A DNA stretch of 64,000 nucleotides from G041200185 sp041200185. GTDB taxonomy: Bacteria; Pseudomonadota; Alphaproteobacteria; BNTO01. The notes below the pieces were generated by a model. That model did no database searches, had not been told where the DNA came from, and saw only the letters and a list, made by a program, of their open reading frames with translations. The stretch is taken from contig CP165730.1 in NCBI GenBank assembly GCA_041200185.1, forward strand, positions 186,001-250,000, written 5' to 3'. Positions within the stretch are counted from its first letter, which is position 1; each line of letters starts with the position of its first letter. The translations under genes and the position numbers were made by a program. Below are positions 45,002 through 55,153 of the stretch, in pieces.

Positions 45002-45452
45002 CCCATATTACCAGCTAAACACAGGATTATAATCATGCCATCATGGCCTTGCCAACAGGTCTTTAAAATTCAAACAAAAAAACTTTATGTGCACTTAATA
45101 TTAAATTCATCCGAGTGTGTCAAATCGCAAGAAGTAAAGAATTGTTGGAGGTGGTATATCTCCTGATGTTCTAAAATCGTCATCTGTCATATGAGGTGGA
45201 TTTGAAAACGCCTCTTACGTAGTGTTAAGCTACTGCCATATTGGACAATATTCGTTCTACTTTAAAAACATGCCTTGATGATATTTAAATAATATGCAAA
45301 TGTTTAATATATAAATAAATTTTTAGATTTATTTCTTATATTTACTCTACAAAACGTCCTTTAATCCACCATTTTTCGCTTGTTTGCCTGGAAACACCTC
45401 AAAAAGGCATAGCTAGCGGACCTTATGAATTTCGTCTAGAATGAAGCCACGC
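45002..45452. other. AT-rich gap before tRNA-Ser
   Basis: No gene is seen; the DNA is strongly A/T-rich. It probably carries the tRNA promoter. Confidence 0.5.
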
Positions 45453-45539
45453 GGATGGGTGGCCGAGCGGTTGAAGGCACCGGTCTTGAAAACCGGCAAG
45501 GCGGCGACGTCTTCGTGGGTTCGAATCCCACCCCATCCG
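45453..45539 (+). tRNA. tRNA-Ser (anticodon UGA)
   Basis: The 87-nt sequence folds as a class II tRNA. The acceptor stem GGATGGG pairs with CCCATCC, and the D-loop region is TGGCCGAGCGGTTGAAGGCA. The anticodon stem-loop CCGGT-CTTGAAA-ACCGG has TGA in the loop. A long variable arm and the T-arm GTGGG-TTCGAAT-CCCAC follow. The discriminator base is G, as in serine tRNAs, and no CCA is encoded. UGA reads the UCN serine codons. Confidence 0.95.
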
Positions 45540-45689
45540 GTCGTTTGGGAGGCTTCACCTCTGACGAGTTCTCCTCTTTCATTTTTCTTTTTCACATCCT
45601 TGCGGCATTCGAAACGGTTGGATGCCGGCTCTTCTGGACCTCTCGTTTTTGCGTTATCATGAAACGTCGATTCGAAGCAGGAGGTAGCT

Positions 45690-46109
45690 GTGTTGAGTGG
45701 CGTAGTTCCTTCAAAACCGATCTTCCACCACATTGGGATTCCCCTCCCTTTAGAGAAGCTCAAAGATCACAAGGATGTTAAATACAGTCCTTTGTTTGAT
45801 ATGTACTCTTTGAATTTAAACAATGACTTGTTTATTCCTATGGAATATCATGCTTTTGGTCCGAATTCTTCTTTGCATGAGCGTATTCGAACAGAACGGC
45901 ACGTGGCTTTTAAAGTGAGTAATATTGAGGCGGCGCTTCACGGCAAAGAGGTACTGATGCCTCTTTATCAGCCATTTGCGGGGTATCGCTGCTCCATGAT
46001 TACCCTTCATGATCAGTTGATTGAACTCATTGAGACAGACCTACCTGAGGAGGAAATTTGGGGTGATGGCGTATTTAAGGAAAGTCTGCTTTACCCTCAA
46101 ACCCAGTGA
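45690..46109 (+). CDS. VOC-superfamily (glyoxalase/bleomycin-resistance fold) protein
   Basis: GTG 45690 has AGGAGGT five bases upstream, giving 139 aa. The pattern FHHIGIPLP at the start, HVAFKVSNIEAALHGKEVLMP in the middle and GYRCSMITLHDQLIELIETDL at the end is that of a vicinal-oxygen-chelate half fold pair. Candidate metal ligands are His14 or His15, the His of RHVAF and the Glu of IELIE. The reaction is not predictable: members include glyoxalase I, dioxygenases, epimerases and non-enzymatic proteins. It follows tRNA-Ser on the same strand and is convergent with tssM. Confidence 0.75.
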   Translation: MLSGVVPSKPIFHHIGIPLPLEKLKDHKDVKYSPLFDMYSLNLNNDLFIPMEYHAFGPNSSLHERIRTERHVAFKVSNIEAALHGKEVLMPLYQPFAGYRCSMITLHDQLIELIETDLPEEEIWGDGVFKESLLYPQTQ

Positions 46110-46195
46110 ATGGAAGTGCTTGTTTTGTTAAACGAACCGCATTTACAATGATATCCTACATGTATTACAACGAATTACTTTTGAAAATATTATAA

Positions 46196-49100
46196 TTAGG
46201 CAATTTCGCAGCTACGAACAACTCCGTTTGTCAAAACAGGTTCATTCCGAAATTCATCCATTTCCCGTGTAAAAAGTGGAGCAAAGGTCGGAAATTCAGG
46301 AAAAATAAGCGCTTTTCCGGGAAGGTTCGGATTCGATGACGACCCCAACAAAGAAATACTGTTGTATAGTACAGCATTTTTATTTTCAGATACAGGGACA
46401 ACAAATTTCAAAACAACTGTGTTGGGATTTGTCATAGGTGTATATTCATTCCGGTGGGCCCTCTGCAACCGTAGTAACCGAAACAAGCTCCAATTTCCAC
46501 GAAAGACAAAGGTGGCTGTCGTGCCTTCAACTTTAAGGGTGTATTGGCGCGGATCATTGAGGGGAAGCTCAGGCATACCTTTGACATCAGGCCACCTAAA
46601 AGAAACCTCCGTCGGGCAGCCAAAGATCCACTGAGTCTGCTTGTTCTTTGAGGCTTGATTGACGCTATCATCATAATTGGTTTTGAGGGTCCACTCAGCC
46701 ACATAGTTTGCCCCCATTGAGCGTTCACGATTAACGTTAAATGAGGCATCAATTGCAACGAAAGGAAGTCCCTGTCCATTATTGCTAAGATAATCATCGA
46801 AGATTGCAGCTATTTCTTCAATGCGCTTCAAGAAAAGAACGGCTTGTCTGGAAATAGCACCAAGCTGATAAATTTGGTTAAGAATTTTTTCTGCTGAACC
46901 ACCATACTGTTTGAATTTTTCCAAAAAGAGCCTCAAGTCCTCAGGATCAACTTCTGCACCTTGAGAAGCATCTGTTGACGAGGGAGTAAAGGGGAACCGT
47001 CCTCGGAGGCGCTCATTAAAAAATTGAGCCAAATCGCGATAATTTTTGAGATTTTGTTGTCTAAGCAGTACTTCTGCGCGTCCTAAAATCCCTCTTTTTA
47101 GAAAAAGGATAGTCTCCAAAAAATGATCGCCGGGTTGATCCTTTAAGTCAGCTGGTTTGAGTTCTTCAAAAATATTTTCTAACTTATAGCCTTTAAGCGT
47201 TGTTGTAATAAAAGTCTCCAATGTTGCTATGCTATTCCCTGGCTGTTTATTTTGATAGGACTCTGCCTGGGCGACAATGCGTGTCCATTTTGTGAGCAAA
47301 GCGCGGTTGAGGGGATTGGCCGTCAACATGATATCACTCGTTAGGAAATCAACGACAGGCTTAGCGAGGTTGATGGCGAGGTTGATGACGTGGTGCCCTT
47401 GAATATCAAGAAAGGCGTTGAGATCCTGTGAGTCTTTTACTCCATAGGCTGGATAGGCTGGGTTAGACTGACCATCCCACCAACTAAAGGCGGGATCCCA
47501 GATGTGGTAGGGGCCCACTTTCTTCATAAGGGAATTAATTTGTTGAAGGGTGTTATAATTCGTCTTTAAAAGCAAATCACGCAAACTAATGTAAAAGAAA
47601 CTAACAGATTCATGATTGAGTAATTCGAGAAGTTTTAAGAAAAGAGGGGCAACCGAACGTACGTTTGCTGTTTGACTGCGGATGGACTCTTCAGAAATTT
47701 GCTGCCTTTGAGCACTTGTCGGAGCGGAGAGGAAGTTCTGAGATCGGGCTATGATATTTATCACATTGCGTTGTAGGCCCTCTCTAGCGAGCAAGCGGAA
47801 ACTCTCCTGGAGGACGACGGGAAAGTCGCCAACCTTCTTAGTTGCAAAAGCTTCGTATTGTTCGCACAACTCGCAGGCTGCCTTTAGCAGTTTGTCGTCC
47901 CAATACAGGATCTGTCCTTCTGGTACGTTATCAATGAACTGATGGCCCGACGTGCGACGCATATAAGGTTCCTCGAAAAGAGCCTTGATGGTTCGGCCCA
48001 GAATAAGGAACCCTTCGGAGCAAGGCCTTGGCTCCGCTGGTTGCGTAGGATCAACTTCAAAACGAAAATCCGTTGTCAAAAGTTTTGTTATTTCCGTTAG
48101 ACTCCGCTTTAAATGATAAAGACCAACAGCGCAATTATTCACGACGGCTTGAGAGATGTCTGGCCCTAGGAAAGGTGATTTATCAATGGCATCCAAAAAA
48201 TTCTCAAAATCCTCCCCTGGCTCAAAAATGTCTTTATCCATCCAATTTGGTTTTTTCTCCGTTTTTCCATCTTCACTGGTGGAAGATTCATCAAAAAATC
48301 GAAGGACATCCTCAAAATCTTTGGCGAGGTTGCGCAGTTGATCAACATCAACTTGTGCGCCGCCATCTACGTGGCGCAATCGCTGAATCATCTGCTCAAG
48401 CTGCCCTGGGAAACTCTTGGGGTAGGAGTGGATAAAGATCGTATTGAAAAAATGCTGAAAAATGCGAGCAAAGGTTTGCTGGGCAAGGCCTTTGTAGACA
48501 GTAAGGTCGATAGCTGGGAAGGATGATGTTGACAGCTTATTTTGCATTTTCCCGTAGTACTGCAGAAAAGAAGCTGGTAGTGTCATTTTAAAAGCATAGT
48601 CCACTAGTTCTGCAAGTACACGAGGAGAGGCCACTAATCGCAAATCATTAAACTTATCCACAAAATCTGATAGCTTCGTGAGCCCCTTAACAAAGTCATT
48701 CATAGCAATGAATTCATAGCTTTTTGTTGGAATGGCGAGTTGAGCCAGCGACGTTGTCTCAGGAATTTCGTCAACATGGGTGTGTAAAAGGTCGCGTGCT
48801 TTGAGAAGGAGGTTAACGTAAAGCGCTCGCATAATTACGTTTTGATAAGCCAAATTAACGGCATTGTTAAGTTGCGATCGAAGGGGACTGAACCAGGAAG
48901 CTGGCACAAAGAACGAGAAAAAGTCAGCTGCAGCCATGTGTTTCATAACTGTCGTCAAACTGCGGATTGATTCCTCAAGTTCGTCATTCTTTTTTGTTAG
49001 CTCTGACAAAGGAATTTGTTGGGTTTTCACAAGAAACCGATACATGGAGTTGAGGGAGGGAGCTACCATCGCTTTACTTTCCTCAAAAGATTTGTAGGCA

Positions 49101-50560
49101 AAGTAAAGTCCTATTCCTCCCACAAGCAGCACAGATGTTGAAGAGATTTTGAGGATTTTTACACTCTTATTTCCAGCAAAATACTTATTTTTTTGAGGAA
49201 CACACAGCGTAGATTCCATTAATATTTTGTTGTAAACCAAATCGCCGAAGAAAAAGATTCGCTTTGATCGGTCGCTTTTATCTTCTGGTAAAGATGGCTT
49301 TTCGTCAGAGGCTTTGTTATTGGCCTTTTCGGCATCAGTTTCACTAGAATCAGCCGCCTCAGGTGCATCATGAGAAGAGCCAATAAGTTTTTCGTCAATA
49401 AATTCAGCCTGTGCCAGCTCAAGTGGCTGTCGATCGCTATCACCGCAAAAATAAATCCCCCTTAAAAGCAAAGGCGTTCGGTACTGTCCTGTTTGAAAGA
49501 TCTGATTGAGATAAATCGTCAAATTATCAGCAATTTTTTGCAATTCGTAAGGGAAAACAAACAAGCCGTCCTGTATTTGGTTAGACATATCTGCATAGAA
49601 AATATCCATATTAATGCGCCGTATTTGGCGAGTAACTTCCTGAAATGTCTCGGTGATCCACTTAGGGGAGTAGGCCGTTTCAGCTGTGTAGGGCGATGAC
49701 CACCCCAACATGTTTTGCTTTGTACTTAAGGGAAGGTGTTGGCAAAAATCTTGGAATCCCGGGACGACATCCGTTTTAGTTATGACGACATAAATGGGGA
49801 GCTTAAGACCTAGCTGGTCCTGGAAAGCTGAGATTTTCTGAGCCATGAATTTTGCGCGTTCCAGGCACTGAAGTGACGAAAGTCTATTTTTCCCGTACAA
49901 ATCTTCCATAGAGAGCGTCAGGATAAGGCCGTCGAGGGGCCTGGCCGAACGGTAACGGATCAAAAGGTTTTTAAGAGCATTCCACCCTACCTCGTCAGCC
50001 CGGATGGCTTCATTTTCTAAAAAAAGCTTCCCTTTAACATCCAGAGCAACGCCATTACGGAGAAAAAACCAATTACACTCCGTATCGCTCTGGTCGCTGC
50101 GTTCGGCTTGCCACTGCGCCTTGATCGATTGCAACGTACGAAGAAGTGTCGTCTTCCCGGATCCCTCGCTGCCGGTTATCAGTAGCCAGGGGTTTTTGTA
50201 CTTGTATTGACGGCACTTTAGAGTTTGTTCAAGAAAACTAAGGCTGTTTAGAAAGTCAATTGAAAGTCTTCCGACTTTAAAAATGCCTTTTTTACTTAAA
50301 AACTCACTTAGCCACCCCCCAACAGGTGGTAGCTTATACAGTACTTTCTTAGGATCTTCTTCGACGGGTTTGGACTCAGGCCTAGTCCGCTCCTTCTTGA
50401 TAAAATACTGAACAAGGTAATAAGATCCAACAATAAGTAAAAAGCCTAAGAAAAGACAAATCCATGCAAGATAGGGGATACTACCCAATAAATCCTGTAA
50501 CCATCTTCCAAAAGGGCGGAAAGTTTCTCTAATTTGCTGCAAAGTAATGCCAACGCTCAT
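46196..50560 (-). CDS. tssM: Type VI secretion membrane-complex protein TssM (IcmF)
   Basis: TssM spans the inner membrane and periplasm and forms the T6SS envelope channel with TssJ and TssL. The 1454-aa product has an N-terminal hydrophobic segment (residues about 30-52), a cytoplasmic NTPase-like domain with a complete Walker A (GSEGSGKT, 130-137), a further membrane helix near 460-480, and a long periplasmic part ending in the IcmF C-terminal region (FPTFAPLF near the end). Its size is somewhat larger than usual. An acidic linker (DAPEAADSSETDAEKANNK) sits before the third helix. The gene stands alone, 10 kb from tssF-tssG, so the T6SS genes are dispersed. Confidence 0.93.
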   Translation of the reverse strand: MSVGITLQQIRETFRPFGRWLQDLLGSIPYLAWICLFLGFLLIVGSYYLVQYFIKKERTRPESKPVEEDPKKVLYKLPPVGGWLSEFLSKKGIFKVGRLSIDFLNSLSFLEQTLKCRQYKYKNPWLLITGSEGSGKTTLLRTLQSIKAQWQAERSDQSDTECNWFFLRNGVALDVKGKLFLENEAIRADEVGWNALKNLLIRYRSARPLDGLILTLSMEDLYGKNRLSSLQCLERAKFMAQKISAFQDQLGLKLPIYVVITKTDVVPGFQDFCQHLPLSTKQNMLGWSSPYTAETAYSPKWITETFQEVTRQIRRINMDIFYADMSNQIQDGLFVFPYELQKIADNLTIYLNQIFQTGQYRTPLLLRGIYFCGDSDRQPLELAQAEFIDEKLIGSSHDAPEAADSSETDAEKANNKASDEKPSLPEDKSDRSKRIFFFGDLVYNKILMESTLCVPQKNKYFAGNKSVKILKISSTSVLLVGGIGLYFAYKSFEESKAMVAPSLNSMYRFLVKTQQIPLSELTKKNDELEESIRSLTTVMKHMAAADFFSFFVPASWFSPLRSQLNNAVNLAYQNVIMRALYVNLLLKARDLLHTHVDEIPETTSLAQLAIPTKSYEFIAMNDFVKGLTKLSDFVDKFNDLRLVASPRVLAELVDYAFKMTLPASFLQYYGKMQNKLSTSSFPAIDLTVYKGLAQQTFARIFQHFFNTIFIHSYPKSFPGQLEQMIQRLRHVDGGAQVDVDQLRNLAKDFEDVLRFFDESSTSEDGKTEKKPNWMDKDIFEPGEDFENFLDAIDKSPFLGPDISQAVVNNCAVGLYHLKRSLTEITKLLTTDFRFEVDPTQPAEPRPCSEGFLILGRTIKALFEEPYMRRTSGHQFIDNVPEGQILYWDDKLLKAACELCEQYEAFATKKVGDFPVVLQESFRLLAREGLQRNVINIIARSQNFLSAPTSAQRQQISEESIRSQTANVRSVAPLFLKLLELLNHESVSFFYISLRDLLLKTNYNTLQQINSLMKKVGPYHIWDPAFSWWDGQSNPAYPAYGVKDSQDLNAFLDIQGHHVINLAINLAKPVVDFLTSDIMLTANPLNRALLTKWTRIVAQAESYQNKQPGNSIATLETFITTTLKGYKLENIFEELKPADLKDQPGDHFLETILFLKRGILGRAEVLLRQQNLKNYRDLAQFFNERLRGRFPFTPSSTDASQGAEVDPEDLRLFLEKFKQYGGSAEKILNQIYQLGAISRQAVLFLKRIEEIAAIFDDYLSNNGQGLPFVAIDASFNVNRERSMGANYVAEWTLKTNYDDSVNQASKNKQTQWIFGCPTEVSFRWPDVKGMPELPLNDPRQYTLKVEGTTATFVFRGNWSLFRLLRLQRAHRNEYTPMTNPNTVVLKFVVPVSENKNAVLYNSISLLGSSSNPNLPGKALIFPEFPTFAPLFTREMDEFRNEPVLTNGVVRSCEIA

Positions 50561-50810
50561 GCTCTGAGAACTCCGATCCCTTTCTTTTCTGTGGCGCTAA
50601 AAAAGCTAGCAGCCTTTCAGATTATAGGCAAATCCTTAACATTTCGTAAATACGGGCCGGCTTCGTGGTCGAATGAGATCCATTATTAAATGAGAGACAT
50701 TAGTGACGATAATACTAATAATTACAAATACAACGCATATTTATGTTTGAATTAAATGTAAAAATAAGTGTATAATCAAGTATGAGGAAGTATTCAACAA
50801 ATAGTTAGTC

Positions 50811-53462
50811 ATGGCGGCACAAAAGGCAAAGATGTATTTATTAGGAGTTGTTCTCCCTATATTTGGGTTTGTAAAAGAAAGTCATGGCTCTTTTATTAAT
50901 TACGGATTTTTTCCAAATAATCAGTTCGTACCTCAGCAGAATTCGTTTCTTTTCCCCTATGGGAATGCTCAGCCCGCACCAGGAAGTTATCCTCAGCAGC
51001 CTGCCCAAAATGGAGGACTGAATTATAACAATCAAATGTCTCAGTTCTCGAGCACGCCAGCAAATATGTACATGTATATGCCGGGAATCGCGCAAGGCTA
51101 CCCCATGTATCCGCACTTTCCGCAAGATCCTAACCAACCTCAGCAGGGACAGTTCCAACAAGGTCCAGCACTGCAACAATACCCAACGGTAGCACCGCAA
51201 CAGGTCCCAGGCCAACACCAAGCGGCATCACAGCCAACTCAGCAGCAGCCTTCAACCCCTGCAAAGCAACCTGACTCCTCTGCTTCTTCTCAAACACCTA
51301 CAACGCAGTCGACTCGAAGACCGTCGCCAAGCACCGGGCGCCAATCGACAAGCACTTCTTGCTTTAAAAAAGGGTATGTCTTCGATTTAAGCCTGGCCTC
51401 GTATGACGAGCGAGAGTGCGCCGAAGTACTTAGCCAGCTCGACGAGGAGAAACTGACCGATTTCTGTAAGAAATTTGAGGTGCGGACTCCCCCTATCTTG
51501 AGCCTAGATTTTCTGAGCAATATCGAAATAACTTATTTGAAAAAGCTTTTTGAAACTTTTGATGGCGCAGGAAAAAGCGACATCGTTGCCAATATTTGCC
51601 GTCCTACCAGTTCTGAGTCTTTACTTCTGAAAGCAGTCGAAAATAGAGATCTGGAACTTTTCCAATTAGTTCTTGAATACGTTGATCCGCGAGAACACGT
51701 CGTTAGTGGCGAAAACGTCCTGCATGTTCTAGCTCATCTTCAACCTGCAAAAGCTTCTTCAAGTGCAGCGGGCAAGACTTCGACGACGCCTTGGGTAATG
51801 GCAAAAAATTCTACTCCAGAGCCGTCGTCAAACTCCTCCAGGAGGTTATTACGCAGGCAAAAGAACTCGGCAGCATCAAAGGCATCATCCGCGGCAAAGT
51901 CAGCTAAAGCTAAGGCTACGCACCCAACAGCGGCGGCTGATTCCTTCGAGGAAAAAGCCATTTCTGCTTTACTCAACCTTGCAGGTGGAGAAGGCCTGGT
52001 TTGTGATCTTGCTTGGCAAGAAAATTTCGATGGAGATGTCCCATTCTTTGTAGCTCTTAGGGCAGGGAATAAAGCTGTTGTCAAAAGCCTGCTGAAATAT
52101 ACCGACCTGTATCGAACGGATAGAAGAGAAAACAATATCCTCCATATTTGCGCCTACGAAAAACAGGCTGCCGGATTACTACCTTTTATTCTCGAGCAAA
52201 TCTCTGGCATGTTAGCTGGGGCTCTTGCGACATCTTTCAATGACGTTGGGTACACACCGCTTATTGCTGCTTTTGCACAGGAAAATTATGACGCTGCTGA
52301 GATCCTCGTCGACATTGTGTTGGAGTTTTCATCGATCAGTGCCAGCGGTGACAATATTCTCCAGATTGCTATTAACGATCATTGGACGAATTTTAATTCG
52401 ATTATCAATATTTTAAATCGCTACGAAAATATTTTAAAGCAAATGTTAGTTCAGCAGGATAGTGATAATCCTTGTGTACTTGTTCTTGCCTGTGAACAAA
52501 AGCGACCAGAAATTCTTAGATTGTTGCTCCCTCTTGCAGACGAGGACACGCTTATGGAAGACTCAGGCGGAGGGAAGACGTTCCTGCATTACGCAGTCCG
52601 CGATATTGATACCTTAAAGATCATCCTCCCCTTTGCTCAAGATGCGTGGAAGCCCGTGATGCATCAGCTTTTAAGGCGAATGGATGAGGATAGAGAAACA
52701 CCACTTGATGTTTTACTTAGTAACGACTGGATTAGCAACACTCAATATCGTTGGATACTCACGAAATTCTTATCTTTGGGAACGGATGCTATCATCTTTG
52801 CAAAGCTGCTCGACGACGAAAGGTTAGAGGATCTTGCCTTCTCTGTTCTTTGTAGCTGCGAAGGAGCGATTATCCATCAATTTTTTGGACAGTCCTATGA
52901 CGATGATGGGGCAAAGGTCCACCACCTAGCAGCCGAGTATGGGTGCTCAAAAATTTTAAGGAAGATGATCGAAATGGGCGCACCTCTCTTTGATGATGAT
53001 CAACGTCAGCACAGCTGGCTTCCTCTATACCTTTACTGGATTGAGGAACAGGTTGAACAAGCTGGAGGTAATCTCTCGGCTAAACGTAAGACGGAACTTC
53101 GCTCTGTCCTGCAGGCCTACATTTCTGAGCTTTACGACCGGTTCGGTAAAAGGATGGAGGTGGTGGAAGATTTCCTCAAGAGCGAAAGCGATGATGGACG
53201 TACCGTATCCGAAATCATCAATGATATTCCAGGTGGGGCTGGCGTTCTTAAATTGATGCTGAGTAACCTTTCCACCAAGCACGGAGGAGGTGAGGCGTAT
53301 AAGACAACGAAAGTAAACGACGCAAGAGAGAGCGACTTAAAAGCAGAGAAAATGAAATCAAACCATCTCAATAAAAACAAAGAAAATAATATATTGGACG
53401 AAAAGAAGGATATGCACAAAAAAGGTAGAAAGAAGAATAAGTATAAGTATGAAGAGGGCTGA
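50811..53462 (+). CDS. Large secreted ankyrin-repeat protein
   Basis: The 883-aa product has a signal peptide (MYLLGVVLPIFGFVKESHGS; starts at codon 1 or codon 8 are both possible). A Gln/Pro/Asn-rich low-complexity region covers about residues 35-180. Ankyrin-type repeats run from about residue 260 to 740, for example LLLKAVENRDLELFQLVLEY, GENVLHVLAH, VPFFVALRAGNKAVVKSLLK, NNILHICAYE, GYTPLIAAFAQENYDAAEIL and KVHHLAAEYGCSKILRKMIE. The C-terminus is extremely Lys-rich. Ankyrin repeats bind proteins and are common in effectors of intracellular bacteria. The signal peptide suggests Sec export. It is divergent from tssM. Confidence 0.85.
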   Translation: MAAQKAKMYLLGVVLPIFGFVKESHGSFINYGFFPNNQFVPQQNSFLFPYGNAQPAPGSYPQQPAQNGGLNYNNQMSQFSSTPANMYMYMPGIAQGYPMYPHFPQDPNQPQQGQFQQGPALQQYPTVAPQQVPGQHQAASQPTQQQPSTPAKQPDSSASSQTPTTQSTRRPSPSTGRQSTSTSCFKKGYVFDLSLASYDERECAEVLSQLDEEKLTDFCKKFEVRTPPILSLDFLSNIEITYLKKLFETFDGAGKSDIVANICRPTSSESLLLKAVENRDLELFQLVLEYVDPREHVVSGENVLHVLAHLQPAKASSSAAGKTSTTPWVMAKNSTPEPSSNSSRRLLRRQKNSAASKASSAAKSAKAKATHPTAAADSFEEKAISALLNLAGGEGLVCDLAWQENFDGDVPFFVALRAGNKAVVKSLLKYTDLYRTDRRENNILHICAYEKQAAGLLPFILEQISGMLAGALATSFNDVGYTPLIAAFAQENYDAAEILVDIVLEFSSISASGDNILQIAINDHWTNFNSIINILNRYENILKQMLVQQDSDNPCVLVLACEQKRPEILRLLLPLADEDTLMEDSGGGKTFLHYAVRDIDTLKIILPFAQDAWKPVMHQLLRRMDEDRETPLDVLLSNDWISNTQYRWILTKFLSLGTDAIIFAKLLDDERLEDLAFSVLCSCEGAIIHQFFGQSYDDDGAKVHHLAAEYGCSKILRKMIEMGAPLFDDDQRQHSWLPLYLYWIEEQVEQAGGNLSAKRKTELRSVLQAYISELYDRFGKRMEVVEDFLKSESDDGRTVSEIINDIPGGAGVLKLMLSNLSTKHGGGEAYKTTKVNDARESDLKAEKMKSNHLNKNKENNILDEKKDMHKKGRKKNKYKYEEG

Positions 53463-53530
53463 GGAAATTAACGAATTAAATCCAGAGGATAGCATCGTCT
53501 TCAGGGTGGAGTAATATCCTCCCCCTCCAT

Positions 53531-53600
53531 CCCTTGACACCCTCACCGAAGGTTTGTCACCCTGAACTCAGGTGAGGGGTACTTTTTTTATGGGGAAGGC
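53531..53600 (+). promoter_or_regulatory. Repeated hairpin leader, copy B
   Basis: TTGACA at about 53534 is followed by the stem CCCTCACC (53540-53547) and GGTGAGGG (53571-53578), seven T at 53583-53589, GGGG and an ATG at 53601. The sequence and layout match copies A and C. Confidence 0.75.
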
Positions 53601-53699
53601 ATGGTCAGCCGTGCCTTGTTTTTAGGTTTTGTTGGTTTGTATTTTGTAGGAGGTGGGGTTGCGGCTAGGCAACGTCTACCTGTGGGTTTTTGCCAATAA
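53601..53699 (+). CDS. 32-codon orphan MVSR signal-peptide ORF (truncated family member)
   Basis: ATG 53601 lies behind GGGGAAGGC and encodes MVSRALFLGFVGLYFVGGGVA plus eleven residues before TAA. The first 20 residues align with the signal peptides of the 14797 and 60186 genes, but no mature protein follows. It is either a remnant of a secreted-protein gene or a very small exported peptide. It lies between the ankyrin gene and the convergent complex I-like operon. Confidence 0.5.
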   Translation: MVSRALFLGFVGLYFVGGGVAARQRLPVGFCQ

Positions 53700-53808
53700 A
53701 TCACATACCCGTCCACAATGAGACCGGCTGCAATAGCGCCTTGTATAGCTACTTTGCACGAATAAATACCAAGGAGCCTTCTGCCATAGACCACTGGAGA
53801 CAACACGT

Positions 53809-55152
53809 TTAATGTAGCCAGAAAAACCCGACGAAAACAGAACAGAACAACAATCCAGCCAGCACCGAGTAAAAAACACGAGCCAACGGGACAGGAGGAC
53901 TTCTCTTTTCTTTAAGCCAAAGTGTGATGACATCGTTATACCGGCAACAACCAATTGTTGCTAACCCCGAAAGGAGCAAAAGGATAAACGCGCTAAGAAT
54001 CTCTTGGTTGGCCAAAAAGTAGTAACGCCAGATATCGAGATACCCCCAAAAACCGCAGGCACAAGGCAAGCCAAATAAAGCCAGTACAGTAAGTTGCCCT
54101 CTTCTTGTCGTACTCTCCTCGGAATTTTTCTGGACCAGAGGTAGTAAAAATAAGCTAGATATACCTAACGTATAGGTTGTCGTGATCAACAAACCTGCCT
54201 TGTTGTTATCTTGAGCGAGCAAAACCCACCCCAGAGTCGACCGCGCTAGTCCAACGAGAATATCCACTTTTCTTCTGTTTTTCTGCGCAGCTAGTGTTCC
54301 GAGGGAGGTGGCTATTACAATGAGAGCTATCATTTGAATCCAGTTCCCTGAAACTGTACCCCTCACCAGATCGTGCATTCGAAAGGCTAAAATCAATTGG
54401 CTGACAAAGATAGGCCCGAAAAAAAGGAGTAAGCACGCTTGAACATCCTGAGCTTGAGATTCTAAAAGTTTTGCATGCTGAAACAACTGTTCCATCCTCA
54501 GAACATAGGCGAGTACAAAACTCAGACCTAAAATTTTCGGAAAAGACGTGGTTTCGTATCGGATAATTTCAAAGGAAGAGGCTCCTGTACCGGAAAGACT
54601 TAGAAACGTTATCATTAAAACCGCTGAACTTGCGACAAGCAGGGTTACACGCATTTTGATGCCATCGTTTGAATGAGGCCTCAGTAAGAAAAAAGCAGCA
54701 AAAAATGATGTTTCTAAAACAAGATAAAAAAGAATTAAATTATTCGCGCATAAACAGCCTAGTAGTAAGAATTCGAGTCCTAAAGAAAAAAGAGCGTAGG
54801 TTTTGTAGCGTTCGAGTTTATCTGCCTGAGATAAAGCAGTCGTCACAGGAAAAAGAAGAGTAACAACTCCCATGAGGACAAGTGAAATCGTGTCGATTGC
54901 AACGTCGTAGTGCAGTCCTAGGCGATGTGTCCACTCCGCCTTTTCCGCGCACTGAAAGCCTTCGAGATTCGGGTCGAAGATCTTTGCAATAACCCCTACA
55001 AAGAGAGCAGCAAAAAGGTGGATCCACAGTGTGCATCTTTGGATATTATTGACCCGTGCTTCATTAATCTGACTGACGAAAATTGCGCCAACTAAAGGTA
55101 TGCCTAGAAGGATGGAGATAAGAGGGAAATCGTGATAGCTCAGAAAAATCAT
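53809..55152 (-). CDS. Divergent NuoM (ND4)-like proton-pump subunit
   Basis: The 447-aa product has about 13-14 membrane helices and is the last gene of the six-gene operon. The N-terminal part RLGLHYDVAIDTISLVLMGV resembles the conserved NuoM segment before helix 4. LFYLVLETSFFAAFFLL keeps the membrane glutamate of NuoM helix 5. The helix 7 lysine region is altered (AYVLRMEQLFQHAKLL), and the signature GPTPVSAL/EAPTAGSV block is absent. It is therefore related to the antiporter-like family but strongly diverged. One base separates it from the NuoL-like gene. Membrane location is certain; proton pumping is unproven. Confidence 0.65.
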   Translation of the reverse strand: MIFLSYHDFPLISILLGIPLVGAIFVSQINEARVNNIQRCTLWIHLFAALFVGVIAKIFDPNLEGFQCAEKAEWTHRLGLHYDVAIDTISLVLMGVVTLLFPVTTALSQADKLERYKTYALFSLGLEFLLLGCLCANNLILFYLVLETSFFAAFFLLRPHSNDGIKMRVTLLVASSAVLMITFLSLSGTGASSFEIIRYETTSFPKILGLSFVLAYVLRMEQLFQHAKLLESQAQDVQACLLLFFGPIFVSQLILAFRMHDLVRGTVSGNWIQMIALIVIATSLGTLAAQKNRRKVDILVGLARSTLGWVLLAQDNNKAGLLITTTYTLGISSLFLLPLVQKNSEESTTRRGQLTVLALFGLPCACGFWGYLDIWRYYFLANQEILSAFILLLLSGLATIGCCRYNDVITLWLKEKRSPPVPLARVFYSVLAGLLFCSVFVGFFWLH

Positions 55153-55153
55153 A

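Noticed and set aside
45413..45763. 116-codon minus-strand frame across the tRNA
   Set aside because: It covers tRNA-Ser on the opposite strand, and RNA stems and the VOC gene start explain the DNA better.
53588..53806. 72-codon minus-strand frame as a missing NuoN
   Set aside because: It is far too short, has one weak helix, and runs antisense to leader copy B and its ORF.
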